Shown here one piece after another: positions 25,440-34,997 of a stretch of 64,000 nt of DNA. This stretch comes from Candidatus Saccharimonadota bacterium (lineage in GTDB: Bacteria > Patescibacteriota > Saccharimonadia > Saccharimonadales > Saccharimonadaceae), in assembly GCA_017404335.1 (NCBI GenBank), contig JAFRCN010000006.1, forward strand, positions 62,001 to 126,000, given 5' to 3'. Numbering within the stretch: position 1 is the first letter of the stretch; each line of letters begins with the position of its first letter. Below the pieces are notes generated by a model. It saw nothing but the letters and a program-made list of their open reading frames with translations. It searched no databases and was not told the origin of the DNA. Position numbers and translations under genes: made by a program.

Positions 25440-27629
25440 TTACAAATTACTTAATTGGTCAAACTCGTCCATCGAGGTGATTAAGAGGTCGCGGGGTTTG
25501 TTGCCGTTTTGGGGGCCGATGACGCCGATTTCTTCGAACCAAATCGCGAGACCGGAGACGAAGCCGTGGCCCTTGCCGAGGTAGGTTTGTAACATCGCGG
25601 TACTGAATTTACCTTTGCTGAGGCTGATTTCGACAGCCTTTCTTACGACCGGGTCGTTCGGGTCGTAGCGACGACCGAGATCGCCGATGGAACCACCGTC
25701 AGCCGGGCCCATGCCTTTAATCGCGACAGTTTGGGCGACAACTTCGGAGTTGTACTCCGGCGGACGCTGGGCGCGGAGGAAGTCGGTAACTTTATTAATA
25801 TCATCATCAGAGGCCCAGGCGCCCTGGATGCGACGGGGTTTACCCATCATTTCAGTAGTAAGTAGGAGCATATCACCTTTACCGAGTAGCTTCTCGGCGC
25901 CACCTTGGTCGAGCATGATACGAGAGTCCATTTGGGAGCCGACGGCGAAGGCGATACGGCCTGGGATATTGGCTTTAATGAGACCGGTAATGACCTTAAC
26001 TTCTGGACGCTGAGTCGCTAATACTAGATGGATACCGGCGGCGCGACCCTTTTGGGCGATACGGACGATAAGCATTTCGAGGTCTTTGCCTGCCATCATC
26101 ATGAGGTCGGCCATCTCGTCGATAATTACGACGATGTAAGGCATTTTACCCTCTTTTTCGGGGTTTTCTTCGGAAGATTTAGCCATTTTGGCGTTGTAGT
26201 CGGCGATGTTTTTGACTTTTTCTTCCGCCATTAGGGTATAACGGCGTTCCATTTCGCCGACTGCCCATTTCATCGCGGAGAGGGCCTTTTCCGTGCTAGT
26301 AATAATCGGGGTGAGAAGATGGGGGATGTCTTGGTATTGGGCCATTTCGACCTGCTTTGGGTCGACGATAATGAGCTTCATGTCGCTCGGGGAGTTGCGG
26401 TAAAGGAGCGAGGTAATTAAGGTATTCGTCATGACGGACTTACCGGAACCGGTAGTACCGGCGATCAAGAGATGAGGCATTTTCGCGAGATTTGCGACGA
26501 CAGATTTACCGGAAATATCCTTACCGACGGCAAAGGTGAGCGGGTCGGTGTTTTTCTTCCAATCCTGACTTTCGAGGACACCGCGAAGACGAACATCGGC
26601 GGAGCGAGCATTTGGGATTTCGACGCCAACAGAGCGGGTGCCAGGAATCGGGGCTTCGATACGAATCTTATCAACAGCGAGATTTAGAGCGAGCTCTTTG
26701 TCGCGGGCGAGGATTTTAGAGAGATTGACGCCGGCCGGGGGCTTCATGGTGTATTGCGTGACGCGAGGACCGACGTTGGCGCCTTCCATTTCGACGTCGA
26801 TGCCGAACTCGGCGAGAGTAGATTTAATAATATAGGCGTTTTGTTGGATATTGCCGGCGTCGGCAGGAGATTGCTTCTTTTCGAGAAGGTCGGTGGTCGG
26901 CTTCTTCCAATCGGGGTCGGAGACGGCGACGAGGGCCTTTTCTTCTTTGACTGGTTCAGGAGCTTTGTCGGGGGTACCGTTGAGGTGTTTCCCTTTTGCG
27001 GGCTCGGGGGCGGAATCGGAAGTAGCAAGACCGGAGTTGACTTTGATTTCGAGCTGACCAAATTTTTTGTTCTTTTTGTCGGAAGCGGAATCACCTTCGG
27101 CGGATTTTTTGGGTCCGTTTTTGACGATGTTTTTAGTGCCTTTGAAGAGAGTTAGAGGAGAAAGCTGGAGAATAAAGAGAGCAGTTACAAAAATCAGCAC
27201 AATATATATAAATATCACGAGAGCTTGGTCGAGGAGATTGAGGAAGAGGCCGTTAAGCCAGTGCCCTACTAGGCCGCCGGATTTCCAGATTTCGGCGATA
27301 CCGGAAAGCCAGAGGAGCATGAGGACGCTCGCGAAGTAGACGGGGATAGCGACGCGGTTATTCTCGGAACGGAAAATTTTGACGGCGAGATAGACCAAGA
27401 GAAGCGGGACGAAATAGGTCGCGAAACCGATACCGGAATAGACGATTTTGTGGACTTCGTTTAGAACGGTGCCACCATGACCGAACCAGGTCATGACAAA
27501 AAAGAGGGCTAAGGCAATCATGAGAACAGCGACGATTTGGCGCCAAAAACCGCCGGGGAGCTCGTGCTCGACAGGGGCTTCTTTTTTTCTGGTCGATTTA
27601 CGGGTCGTTTTTCTTTTTTTAGTAGCCAT
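25440..27629 (-). CDS. ftsK: DNA translocase FtsK/SpoIIIE
   Basis: 729 residues from the ATG at 27629 (TACAAT ends 6 nt upstream). Four N-terminal membrane helices (about 22-170), a short charged linker, the motor domain with Walker A IAGTTGSGKSVMTN, Walker B PYIVVIIDEMADLMMM and VLATQRPEVKVITGLIKANIP, and a C-terminal winged-helix gamma domain (KAVEISLSKGKFSTAMLQTYL). It pumps DNA at the septum and activates Xer recombination, fitting the Xer gene at 4565. The linker is short compared with E. coli. Confidence 0.95.
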   Translation of the reverse strand: MATKKRKTTRKSTRKKEAPVEHELPGGFWRQIVAVLMIALALFFVMTWFGHGGTVLNEVHKIVYSGIGFATYFVPLLLVYLAVKIFRSENNRVAIPVYFASVLMLLWLSGIAEIWKSGGLVGHWLNGLFLNLLDQALVIFIYIVLIFVTALFILQLSPLTLFKGTKNIVKNGPKKSAEGDSASDKKNKKFGQLEIKVNSGLATSDSAPEPAKGKHLNGTPDKAPEPVKEEKALVAVSDPDWKKPTTDLLEKKQSPADAGNIQQNAYIIKSTLAEFGIDVEMEGANVGPRVTQYTMKPPAGVNLSKILARDKELALNLAVDKIRIEAPIPGTRSVGVEIPNARSADVRLRGVLESQDWKKNTDPLTFAVGKDISGKSVVANLAKMPHLLIAGTTGSGKSVMTNTLITSLLYRNSPSDMKLIIVDPKQVEMAQYQDIPHLLTPIITSTEKALSAMKWAVGEMERRYTLMAEEKVKNIADYNAKMAKSSEENPEKEGKMPYIVVIIDEMADLMMMAGKDLEMLIVRIAQKGRAAGIHLVLATQRPEVKVITGLIKANIPGRIAFAVGSQMDSRIMLDQGGAEKLLGKGDMLLLTTEMMGKPRRIQGAWASDDDINKVTDFLRAQRPPEYNSEVVAQTVAIKGMGPADGGSIGDLGRRYDPNDPVVRKAVEISLSKGKFSTAMLQTYLGKGHGFVSGLAIWFEEIGVIGPQNGNKPRDLLITSMDEFDQLSNL

Positions 27630-27686
27630 AAGATTATTGTAGCATATTTTGATTTTTCGGGGAAGTGTGGTAGAATCTAGATAGAT

Positions 27687-27761
27687 TAGGCTGTCGCCAA
27701 GTGGTAAGTCAACGGGTTTTGGTCCCGTCATTCGTAGGTTCGAATCCTACCAGCCTAGCCA
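27687..27761 (+). tRNA. tRNA-Gln(UUG)
   Basis: 75 nt. Acceptor TAGGCTG/CAGCCTA, anticodon stem ACGGG/CCCGT around TTTTGGT (anticodon TTG), T-arm GTAGG-TTCGAAT-CCTAC, discriminator G, encoded CCA. An extended -10 (TGGTAGAAT) lies about 10 nt upstream. Confidence 0.95.
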
Positions 27762-27774
27762 TTTTTGTTGCACA

Positions 27775-27803
27775 AAAAATAGCCGGGGGACCCGACTATT
27801 TGG
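27775..27803. terminator. Terminator between tRNA-Gln and the convergent small gene
   Basis: AAATAGcCGGG-gga-CCCGaCTATTT imperfect hairpin. It is preceded by the TTTTTGT-tgc-ACAAAAA mini-hairpin found after two tRNAs. Confidence 0.65.
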
Positions 27804-27807
27804 TCAT

Positions 27808-28035
27808 TTAGTAGTTGCGGGAGTTCAGACGCTTTTTCAGCTTGGCGTCGGTTCGCTTTTTCCTAAGATGACGAACGAAACTCGGTACGGGAAGCGTGCG
27901 CTTCAGGGCAAAGACTGCGCCGATGAGGGCGAAAGTTGCGCAAAACGCAAACGTAATCGCCAACCAAGACGGACCGGCCAGGATGATGACACCGGTCGCT
28001 GCGGCCGGAACCGCAATCGGAACTTGACTATACAT
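27808..28035 (-). CDS. Small two-helix membrane protein
   Basis: 75 residues from the ATG at 28035, which has AAAGGAGGGAAACAG in front; a Met at 28053 lacks such a site. Two hydrophobic segments (IAVPAAATGVIILAG; LAITFAFCATFALIGAVFAL) and a very basic C-terminal tail (RHLRKKRTDAKLKKRLNSR). Family not recognised. It follows the glycosyltransferase in the same transcript and may be its membrane partner (inferred). Confidence 0.7.
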   Translation of the reverse strand: MYSQVPIAVPAAATGVIILAGPSWLAITFAFCATFALIGAVFALKRTLPVPSFVRHLRKKRTDAKLKKRLNSRNY

Positions 28036-28049
28036 CTGTTTCCCTCCTT

Positions 28050-29111
28050 TCACCAGTTTTTCTTGGCTCTTCTTAGAACATCAGAAAAAGCCAATAAATG
28101 GACAACTTGTAAAGAAATGTCGTAAAACATTTCTACTACAAGAGTGCCAGCGAGAAGAGCTTGAAGCGGACCGCGACGGCTGACCGTCACACAGCGCTCC
28201 ACTACGTAGATTAGAGTTACGACAAGCCAAAGTAGCTTTAAATGAAAGCTATTTGTCGCGAGGGCGTAAACTAGCGTGAAAAGATAGATTAGGGTCGCTA
28301 TGATGCCGAGAAATCCCCAAACTTGGAGACCCCAATACTTCGCTGTGACCTTCGTGAAGCCGTATTGGAGATTATTCTCAATAGCGCCGCGCTTCCAGCG
28401 CCGACGCTGATGCCAAAGCTGGCGCCAAGTCGGCATGACTTCGGTAGAGAGACTACAACTCACCGGAGCGATAATCATATGGCCAAGATGAAGAAGAGCG
28501 AAGGTTAATTCGTTGTCTTCGGTTAGGGCACCGGTGTCGTAGACATGGGCCTCGCCGTCGATACAATTAATCTTGCCTTCTCTTCTTTTTTCGACCACTT
28601 CTTTTAGCGGGCCGACTAGAAAAACCGTTGCGGTGCCGGTAAGGACCAGGGTTTTTCCGTCCTTTCGCTCGATATCTCGCTCGTAGCGAGCGTATTCGTT
28701 TCTCTGGAACATGCCGACGATGCCACCGCCGGGTTTGCCCCGGAAGACTCCGCCACAGGCGGAATAGCCTTGTTCGATTTTTTCTATCGCATTTTCCAAG
28801 AAGTTTTGATCGAGGGTACTGTCGGCATCCATGACTAGGATTAAGTCCGAGTCGGGAAGTTCGAATAAGTTCTGATCGAGCCATTGGTTGAGACCGCCGG
28901 CCTTCTTTTTCTTATTGTTTGCCGTCTCGAAAAGCTTAACCTCTGGAAATTCCCCGGCGACTTTCGCTGTGTTGTCGGTACAGTTGTCGAGAATAACCGT
29001 AATCTCATCGGGTAGTCGAGTTTGGCTCATTAGAGACTCAAGAGTCTCTTTAATCTGCGCTTCCTCGTTGTGTGCTGGAATCAGCACGTAGAGTTTCCTG
29101 TGAACGAACAA
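28050..29111 (-). CDS. GT2-family processive glycosyltransferase
   Basis: 353 residues. TTG start at 29111, supported by GGAGGGG five bases upstream; the nearby ATG (29116) is out of frame. GT-A fold: VLIPAHNEEAQIKETLESL, DADSTLD (nucleotide-sugar/metal), EDNELTFAL (general base) and QRRRWKRG, the D,D,D,QxxRW set of processive synthases. C-terminal membrane helices from about residue 255 (FLGIIATLIYLFTLVYAL and others). Probably builds or exports a surface glycan; sugar unknown. Own TATAAT promoter near 29150. Confidence 0.88.
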   Translation of the reverse strand: MFVHRKLYVLIPAHNEEAQIKETLESLMSQTRLPDEITVILDNCTDNTAKVAGEFPEVKLFETANNKKKKAGGLNQWLDQNLFELPDSDLILVMDADSTLDQNFLENAIEKIEQGYSACGGVFRGKPGGGIVGMFQRNEYARYERDIERKDGKTLVLTGTATVFLVGPLKEVVEKRREGKINCIDGEAHVYDTGALTEDNELTFALLHLGHMIIAPVSCSLSTEVMPTWRQLWHQRRRWKRGAIENNLQYGFTKVTAKYWGLQVWGFLGIIATLIYLFTLVYALATNSFHLKLLWLVVTLIYVVERCVTVSRRGPLQALLAGTLVVEMFYDISLQVVHLLAFSDVLRRAKKNW

Positions 29112-29165
29112 GACATCCCCTCCTTTATGCCATTTTCACAGACCTTGTTATTATTATATCACAAA

Positions 29166-29189
29166 AGTAAAAGCCCCGCAAGGGGGCTT
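29166..29189 (-). terminator. Terminator overlapping the sortase stop codon
   Basis: AAGCCCC-gca-GGGGCTT hairpin followed on the minus strand by TTTTACTTTT. Confidence 0.75.
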
Positions 29190-29754
29190 AGGATTTGAAG
29201 GATTCTAAATTGGCTACTACGACGATATTGTGTTTCGCGGCTCTTCGGTTGTACTTTTCTTTGGTCCAGCAACTGACTAGAAGTAAGCGTCCTTCCCTGT
29301 TTAAGGTAACTCTTTCGTCTTCGAGAAAAGCGGACTTTTCGAGAATGAAAACTTCTTCGACTTTATAGTCGAAATCGCCGATATCGGTGACGATAGTGAT
29401 GGCGTCGCCTGGCTCCATGAGCTTTAGGTCGTCGAAAACAACTTTGCGGCTAAGGTTATTTGAGGCGTGACCAAAAAGGTAGGTCGTGAGGTTTTCGCTG
29501 TTTTGCGGCGTCGAACTAGGACAGCCGCCACCGGTCCACCAGATTACATCCCACCAAGAACTAGGGTTGATGATGTCGTTGTCGTCACAGGGGTCGATAG
29601 GTTGGTCGATACTTAGCGAATCGATAACTATTCTCTCTGGTATACAGAGAGGGAGCGCGCCTAGGAATGACGGGAGTTCGTCGGCGGATGAAGGTTGGGC
29701 GGTAAGCGAGAGGAGTAGTGAAACAAGAAGCAAGAGTAAAATATGCTTTTTCAA
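29188..29754 (-). CDS. Sortase-family transpeptidase
   Basis: 188 residues, TTG start with AAAGGAGGG seven bases upstream. Signal peptide KKHILLLLLVSLLLSLTAQPSSA. Catalytic His in YLFGHASNN (near residue 95), Cys in RLLLVSCWTK (near 162), Arg in RRAAKHNIVVVA (near 175). Sortases attach proteins to peptidoglycan or polymerise pilins. The TLxTC consensus is changed to LLVSC. No LPxTG-like tail occurs in the surface proteins fully visible here, so substrates lie elsewhere or use another signal. Confidence 0.88.
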   Translation of the reverse strand: MKKHILLLLLVSLLLSLTAQPSSADELPSFLGALPLCIPERIVIDSLSIDQPIDPCDDNDIINPSSWWDVIWWTGGGCPSSTPQNSENLTTYLFGHASNNLSRKVVFDDLKLMEPGDAITIVTDIGDFDYKVEEVFILEKSAFLEDERVTLNREGRLLLVSCWTKEKYNRRAAKHNIVVVANLESFKS

Positions 29755-29838
29755 CTCGGAACCCTCCTTTTAAGATACGATGACCTTTTTATTATTATAA
29801 CATATATCTAGAAATGTGGGAAGGCTTGATTAGCTATT

Positions 29839-32800
29839 TTAATTTGCAAGGGTGAAGGACCTACCCGAAGGCGGAGTAGCAGTCACCGAAGTAGTGTTGC
29901 CGTAAAGATTGGAAGCGGTATTGGGGATAGGACCGGTAGCGGTACCATTGTTGGTTTTAGAGATGGTGATGGACCAGGTGGTGGCATTGTAGCCGGTAGA
30001 GGAGAACATACTAGACATATTTGTTACGTTAGAAGTATCCCAAGAGGAGAGGTCTAGAGTGAAAGTGGTGGCATTGTAGCCGGTAGAGAGGAACATACTA
30101 GACATATTTGTTACGTTAGAAGTATCCCAAGAGGAGAGGTCTAGAGTGAAGGTGGTGGCATTGTAGCCGGTAGATAAGAACATGCCATACATAGTACTTA
30201 CTTTAATCGTACGCCAAGTAGAAATGGTAGATAGGTCGGATAGGACGAACATCCCGCGGAAGAGATCGTTGGAATTATTATTCATAAATATATTTGTAGC
30301 TTCGGAATAATAATAGATAGTAGTACTTTCCGAATTATACCAAGCATAGATTGGAATTGATGAAGAACTATGAGAGATAGTGTTTGCCGCATTAGGATTA
30401 AAACCGTCTGGTAAAGTATCGGAACGGATGAGAGCGGTAATGGCATTATCCTGAGTCGTATACGAAGCGGAATTGTTACCAGCTAGACGTTTTAATTTTT
30501 GGTTTACAGTAGAACCAGCGCTTAGATAAGCCCCCTCTGCCCAAACTGCATAGAGAGTAATAGTATCACCAGTAGTAGTGAGGTTAGTAACCTGTTGGCT
30601 ATCGCTATAGAAGGTGCCGGTACCGTCAGCGCTGGTATTCCAACCGATGAAGATGTGGCCAGCAAGAGTAAAGGTATTGGTTTTAATAGTGGTAGCTACG
30701 TCTCGTACGACCGTTTGGTTGGTCATAGTGCCAGTGCCGCCATTAGCGTTAAAGGCTATATAATAGATTTCATCCCACTGGGCATAGAGGGTAACAATAT
30801 CGCCATTTGAGACGATTGAGGATAATAGGGTGTTGGGGGTTACGGTCATACCACTACCGTCAGCACGAGTGTTCCATTCCCTAAACTGGCTACCAGCCGG
30901 AGCAGTAAATGCGTTGGAGTCAATAGAGATTGAGTTAATATCGCCAATCTGGACCGGCATTGTACCAGAACCGCCATTGGCATCATAATGAATAGTCGCT
31001 GTACCATTACTGGCGACACAACGGACGGATTCGCCATAGCGTTTGTAGTTGCCGAAATAATCGGCAATACCGTAGGCAGTTGAATAATAAGCATATGGAG
31101 AGTTAAAGTTGGTAGAAGTCCATAATCTAAGGATGTTAGTTTGAGAATTAAAGCTAGTACCATTCCTGTAACCTGCATAAATGAAGCTATATGGCGCGGC
31201 ATTCATCTTGGCAAACGTAGTATTACCTGATGCCGTTCTTAGGTTATTGTATATAGCACTAGTTGGTAAGTCCCAACCTTTAGGACAGATGGAGGTAGTG
31301 ATGTTTTGATTGGAACTACTATAAGCATCAGTAGAAGCAATAGCGGCAGCATAGCTATAATAGCCGCCATAAGTATTATCAGTAAGAATCTTGGGACTGA
31401 TATAGGTATCATTATTGTTGGTAGTTTCAAAAGCTGTAGTAGAAGCTGGGGCTTTAAAGGTAGTACCGGATGGAAGGTCTGTATCGTAAGAGGTTAATAA
31501 TGCATCGTTGGTACCACCATAGTTTAAGTTCTTAGTAAGCCAGAGATTACCATCGGCGAGTTTAGCCACGGTGTAAGATTGTCCGTCACGAGCATCGATG
31601 AGGTTATAAGTGCCAATAGTTGCATCGGCTATAGGAAGGCTAGCTTTCATACTGGGCTTTACGTCTTGAAGACATACTGCATCGGTAGTAGTATTGCCGG
31701 TACCGATAGTGGTAGCGGTAGGATTACAGCTATTATTAGTCCAGATGGCATAGAGAACGGCATTCTGATCTTTAGTCCTAAAAGTACCTCCAGGTTGGAC
31801 TTCATTGCCTTTTTCATCCGTCCAGCCTGCGAAAGTGTAGCCGGAGCGGGTAGGAGTGGTGTTACTGATGGTGAATGTAACTAGACCGTTAGCAGAAATG
31901 GGCTCTGGTGAACTTGGAGCATTTGAGCCACCGTTGGCATTATAGGTAAGAGTATGGGTTTCTGGGTCAGAGGAGATGCACCTAATGCTGTAGCCATAGT
32001 TCTTAACCGTAGTGTTTGTGCCTGGTTTAACTGTATAATTATCTAGAGTTAGTTCATACGAATTGTTTACGTTTGACGCAGTGGACGACCAATAATTTCC
32101 GCTACCAGCATTACTAGACAACGAATAATCATAATAACCGGAGTAGAGGAAATTATTCGGGAAGTCTCTAAAGGCAGCTGAAGCGATTTTGCCGGCGATA
32201 TTAGTAGTGTATGGTGTGTAATAAGACTGTCCTGCATTTGGCCAATCTTCATAGGCAGTCATTATTTCATTCATAATTTTATAACCTAGATTATAAAATT
32301 CACGAAAGGTAGACATGTCTCCAGTTACGTTTACGCCACTAGTATTGCCACTTGCATAGGCCATACCTCCTGTGGGCAAGTGCCAGCCAACAGGACAAAG
32401 TGAGGTTCCGGTGGTAGAGTTATTGTTGGTGCTGTTTGTGGCCAAGTTGGCTATAGCTGCATGCCAAGTGTAATAGTTGCCATATGAGTACATGGCACTA
32501 CCGTTAGTAGTTGGATTGATGGCTCTATTAGTAGTATTGGTGTTATTATAACGGGGCATACGATTGGATGAATAGCTCGTACCGATATTTATGATGGCAG
32601 TTCCGCTTTGGGTCCCACTATAATATATACTATTCGGCGTAGTATTAAAAAAGCTACCAGACTCTGAATCAGCTAGACCAATAAAATTACCATAAGTTGA
32701 AGATTTGCCATAGCCTTGAGCTAGGAACTCATTGGTTAGAGACGGGTCGTTTTGGTTATTGCCTCTTGTAGCTTCAGCATCTAGCCTTAAATTTTCTATC

Positions 32801-33864
32801 ATCCAACATTTACCATCAGCTAGTCTAGCGATGGCGTAGACGTCGTTGTCTCTTTGGTCAGTTAAGGCGGTGATGCTTCTTTTGGTAAGGTCTAGAGCGC
32901 CAGTCGTAGCGTCATAAGTGGCAGTATCTAAATCATTACAACCTGTCCAACCTTGTAAGTCGCCTTGACTCGGTATCCAAACAGCATAGAGCTCTACTAT
33001 TCCGTCGTTGTCAGTATCATTATCTAGGAAGCCTTCTGGGATAGTGACGGATTCTTGGGGACCATAGACGATAGGATTATTAGTAGTATCGTTATCTATG
33101 AGTTTGGTCCCAGCATCGGGATCGGTGCTCCAACCAGCGAAGCCGTAACCATTTCTGCTAAAATTGGAGGCAATTAAGTTTACGGTGTCGCCTTCACGTA
33201 CACCACTATGAACGGCCGCCATGGTACCTTCATCGGCATTGTTGCCATCATAGGTAATATCTACCATAGTGCAAGTAGGGTCCATGGTCAAATAGTAGAC
33301 GATAGCACCGGGAACGCTGCTTTCTACTGGCATAGTATACGAACCAGGTTTGGCAATATTGGAAAGTTTAACGCCATAATAGACATCTAGGTTTTGGTTG
33401 GTAGCAGAAGTAGAGGAGGAAGACAAAACAGAAATCGTAGGGGAAAGACCAGTAAAACTACCAGAAATCGAGTTGCTGGCAGTACTGTAGCCCCACTCAT
33501 TAGTACTGAGAGTATCGGTACCAGAGACGGGATTAATTACAACATTATTGCTACTGCTCGTGTTATTAGTATCACCATTTAGATACAAACTAGCACTGGA
33601 AGAAGAACTACTGATTCCTAGATTGTAGCCCGCCGTGCAAGTAGTAGAGATAGTGAGGGTGTCTTTTCCTACACCAGTAGTATCACTGGAAGGATTAGGC
33701 GCGAGATTTAAGACGATATCGCCAGAAGTTGAGAGACTGACAAAGTGAGCGTGAGTGGGAGTAGAATATAATAGAGCAAAAAAGCACAAAAATAGACCCG
33801 CAACGACAAAATTTGAGGTCTTTTTAAATAGTTTTGTTTGTGTATGACGTGTTTTTGTTGACAT
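29839..33864 (-). CDS. Giant modular surface protein (InlB repeats, FISUMP and BspA-type domains)
   Basis: 1341 residues. Signal peptide with h-region VVAGLFLCFFALLYSTPTHA. In order: N-terminal beta domain (45-190); InlB-type repeat (GYGFAGWSTDPDAG, VELYAVWIP); FISUMP domain 1 (YAIARLADGKCWMIENLRLD, SLCPVGWHLPTGG, GYSIRCISSD); InlB repeat (GYTFAGWTDEKG); FISUMP domain 2 (YTVAKLADGNLWLTKNLNYG, SICPKGWDLPTSA, GESVRCVAS); two InlB repeats (about 965-1110); and BspA-like repeats (WDTSNVTNMSSMF). No cell-wall anchor or transmembrane tail. Start supported by CGGAG. Probably an adhesin for host bacteria (inference). Confidence 0.88.
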   Translation of the reverse strand: MSTKTRHTQTKLFKKTSNFVVAGLFLCFFALLYSTPTHAHFVSLSTSGDIVLNLAPNPSSDTTGVGKDTLTISTTCTAGYNLGISSSSSSASLYLNGDTNNTSSSNNVVINPVSGTDTLSTNEWGYSTASNSISGSFTGLSPTISVLSSSSTSATNQNLDVYYGVKLSNIAKPGSYTMPVESSVPGAIVYYLTMDPTCTMVDITYDGNNADEGTMAAVHSGVREGDTVNLIASNFSRNGYGFAGWSTDPDAGTKLIDNDTTNNPIVYGPQESVTIPEGFLDNDTDNDGIVELYAVWIPSQGDLQGWTGCNDLDTATYDATTGALDLTKRSITALTDQRDNDVYAIARLADGKCWMIENLRLDAEATRGNNQNDPSLTNEFLAQGYGKSSTYGNFIGLADSESGSFFNTTPNSIYYSGTQSGTAIINIGTSYSSNRMPRYNNTNTTNRAINPTTNGSAMYSYGNYYTWHAAIANLATNSTNNNSTTGTSLCPVGWHLPTGGMAYASGNTSGVNVTGDMSTFREFYNLGYKIMNEIMTAYEDWPNAGQSYYTPYTTNIAGKIASAAFRDFPNNFLYSGYYDYSLSSNAGSGNYWSSTASNVNNSYELTLDNYTVKPGTNTTVKNYGYSIRCISSDPETHTLTYNANGGSNAPSSPEPISANGLVTFTISNTTPTRSGYTFAGWTDEKGNEVQPGGTFRTKDQNAVLYAIWTNNSCNPTATTIGTGNTTTDAVCLQDVKPSMKASLPIADATIGTYNLIDARDGQSYTVAKLADGNLWLTKNLNYGGTNDALLTSYDTDLPSGTTFKAPASTTAFETTNNNDTYISPKILTDNTYGGYYSYAAAIASTDAYSSSNQNITTSICPKGWDLPTSAIYNNLRTASGNTTFAKMNAAPYSFIYAGYRNGTSFNSQTNILRLWTSTNFNSPYAYYSTAYGIADYFGNYKRYGESVRCVASNGTATIHYDANGGSGTMPVQIGDINSISIDSNAFTAPAGSQFREWNTRADGSGMTVTPNTLLSSIVSNGDIVTLYAQWDEIYYIAFNANGGTGTMTNQTVVRDVATTIKTNTFTLAGHIFIGWNTSADGTGTFYSDSQQVTNLTTTGDTITLYAVWAEGAYLSAGSTVNQKLKRLAGNNSASYTTQDNAITALIRSDTLPDGFNPNAANTISHSSSSIPIYAWYNSESTTIYYYSEATNIFMNNNSNDLFRGMFVLSDLSTISTWRTIKVSTMYGMFLSTGYNATTFTLDLSSWDTSNVTNMSSMFLSTGYNATTFTLDLSSWDTSNVTNMSSMFSSTGYNATTWSITISKTNNGTATGPIPNTASNLYGNTTSVTATPPSGRSFTLAN
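29981..30175. repeat. 87-bp in-frame tandem repeat in the surface protein
   Basis: Units start at 29981 and 30068, with a partial third at 30155; the spacing is exactly 87 bp (29 codons). They encode TGYNATTFTLDLSSWDTSNV followed by TNMSSMF. The copies are almost identical, so the duplication is recent and copy number may vary. Confidence 0.9.
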
Positions 33865-33936
33865 GTTGTCTCCGGTTTGTCTGATTTATAGTATAGCAAT
33901 GTTAATTATAGCATAAGTTTTTTATAACACAAGGGA

Positions 33937-33965
33937 TTGACTTTTTATTTATTGTATGATATAAT
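33937..33965 (+). promoter_or_regulatory. Promoter of the coiled-coil protein gene
   Basis: TTGACT (33937-33942), 17 nt spacer, TATAAT (33960-33965). About 95 nt of leader precede the ATG at 34066. Confidence 0.75.
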
Positions 33966-34065
33966 TAATATATGGTCTGTTTTGGGTCTTGGGAGGGGGT
34001 GTTTTTATTTTGAGGCCGTAAGCGGACAGAACTTTACCAAAAAACTAGAAACAGGGGGTTATTCC

Positions 34066-34926
34066 ATGAACAAAGTCAAAATGAATAACTTGAAACATCT
34101 CAACGGAAGGATTCTCTGGAGCATGATTAACGCCGGGGCGACGCCCGATGAGCTGTGCGCTCGGTTTCGCTGCACGGAGAACCAGCTGAATCAGAAGATT
34201 TTTGATATCTATGGAAGGAGGCAGGAGAGCACCCGTGGAGTTTGGAAGGCGTTCGAAAAGAACGCTGCTGCGAAAGCGACTCAGGAGAAGACTACCAAGG
34301 CGGCGGCGATTGTGGAACCGCCGAAGAAGACCGATGAGGTTAGCAAGGCTGAGTGGCTTGAGCAGGAGTTTGAGCGACTGAACAATGAGCTGGATGAGGT
34401 TGCCCAGGAGATTAGCAGTCAGGAAGCGAAATGGAATGACTGCAAAAAACGCGCCAGAGAGGCGATGCGAAAGATGGACGAGGCATGGTCGGATTACCGC
34501 TTGAAGAAGCAGAAATACGATGATTTGCTCGGCATCGCCGATCAGATGAAGAGCGAGTGGGATGCGTTGAATTTAAAACGGGCAGGACTCGGGTCAGAAC
34601 TCGCCAAAGTTCAGGACGAACTCGACGAGCTGATGCGGATTTCGATTGGCATCGACGTCGAAGCGGACGAGATTATGATTCTCGACGGGGGCGAAGTCGC
34701 GTTCTCTGAAGAGGGCAAGGACGAAATCTTTGCGCAACTCGTACGCCGGTCGGATTGCCGGGAGTTCCAGGTGCGCGAGCTTCTCACCATCGCACGGGCG
34801 ATGGCGATTCTCTACAACCTGGGGTCGACGTCGTTCGAAGTCGTCTTCTCCGATGATCGCTGGCAGCCGGTGTTCGAGGCCGCTTTTGCGTCGATTGAGA
34901 TGCCGAAAGAAGCATGCGTGGTTTAG
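34066..34926 (+). CDS. Coiled-coil protein with HTH-like N-terminus, unknown function
   Basis: 286 residues from the ATG at 34066, chosen for AGGGGGTTATTCC in front. Residues 1-55 include a helix-turn-helix-like stretch (TPDELCARFRCTENQLNQKIF). A Lys/Ala-rich linker comes next, then a long coiled coil (about 90-210, AEWLEQEFERLNNELDEVAQ). A small acidic C-terminal domain ends the protein. No membrane segment. The base composition is richer in G+C than adjacent genes. Own promoter and terminator. Family not recognised; a DNA-binding or structural role would be a guess. Confidence 0.78.
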   Translation: MNKVKMNNLKHLNGRILWSMINAGATPDELCARFRCTENQLNQKIFDIYGRRQESTRGVWKAFEKNAAAKATQEKTTKAAAIVEPPKKTDEVSKAEWLEQEFERLNNELDEVAQEISSQEAKWNDCKKRAREAMRKMDEAWSDYRLKKQKYDDLLGIADQMKSEWDALNLKRAGLGSELAKVQDELDELMRISIGIDVEADEIMILDGGEVAFSEEGKDEIFAQLVRRSDCREFQVRELLTIARAMAILYNLGSTSFEVVFSDDRWQPVFEAAFASIEMPKEACVV

Positions 34927-34936
34927 TTTCTATTTT

Positions 34937-34966
34937 CATTGGGTCGCCCAGACGGGTGGCCCTATT
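34937..34966 (+). terminator. Terminator after the coiled-coil gene
   Basis: GGGtCGCC-cagac-GGgtGgCCC hairpin followed by TATTTTTTA. Confidence 0.75.
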
Positions 34967-34997
34967 TTTTATGGGCGTTTTTTGGTATAATGTGAGA

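Noticed and set aside
29981-30175. CRISPR array
   Set aside because: The 87-bp repeats are in-frame coding repeats of a surface protein without unique spacers.
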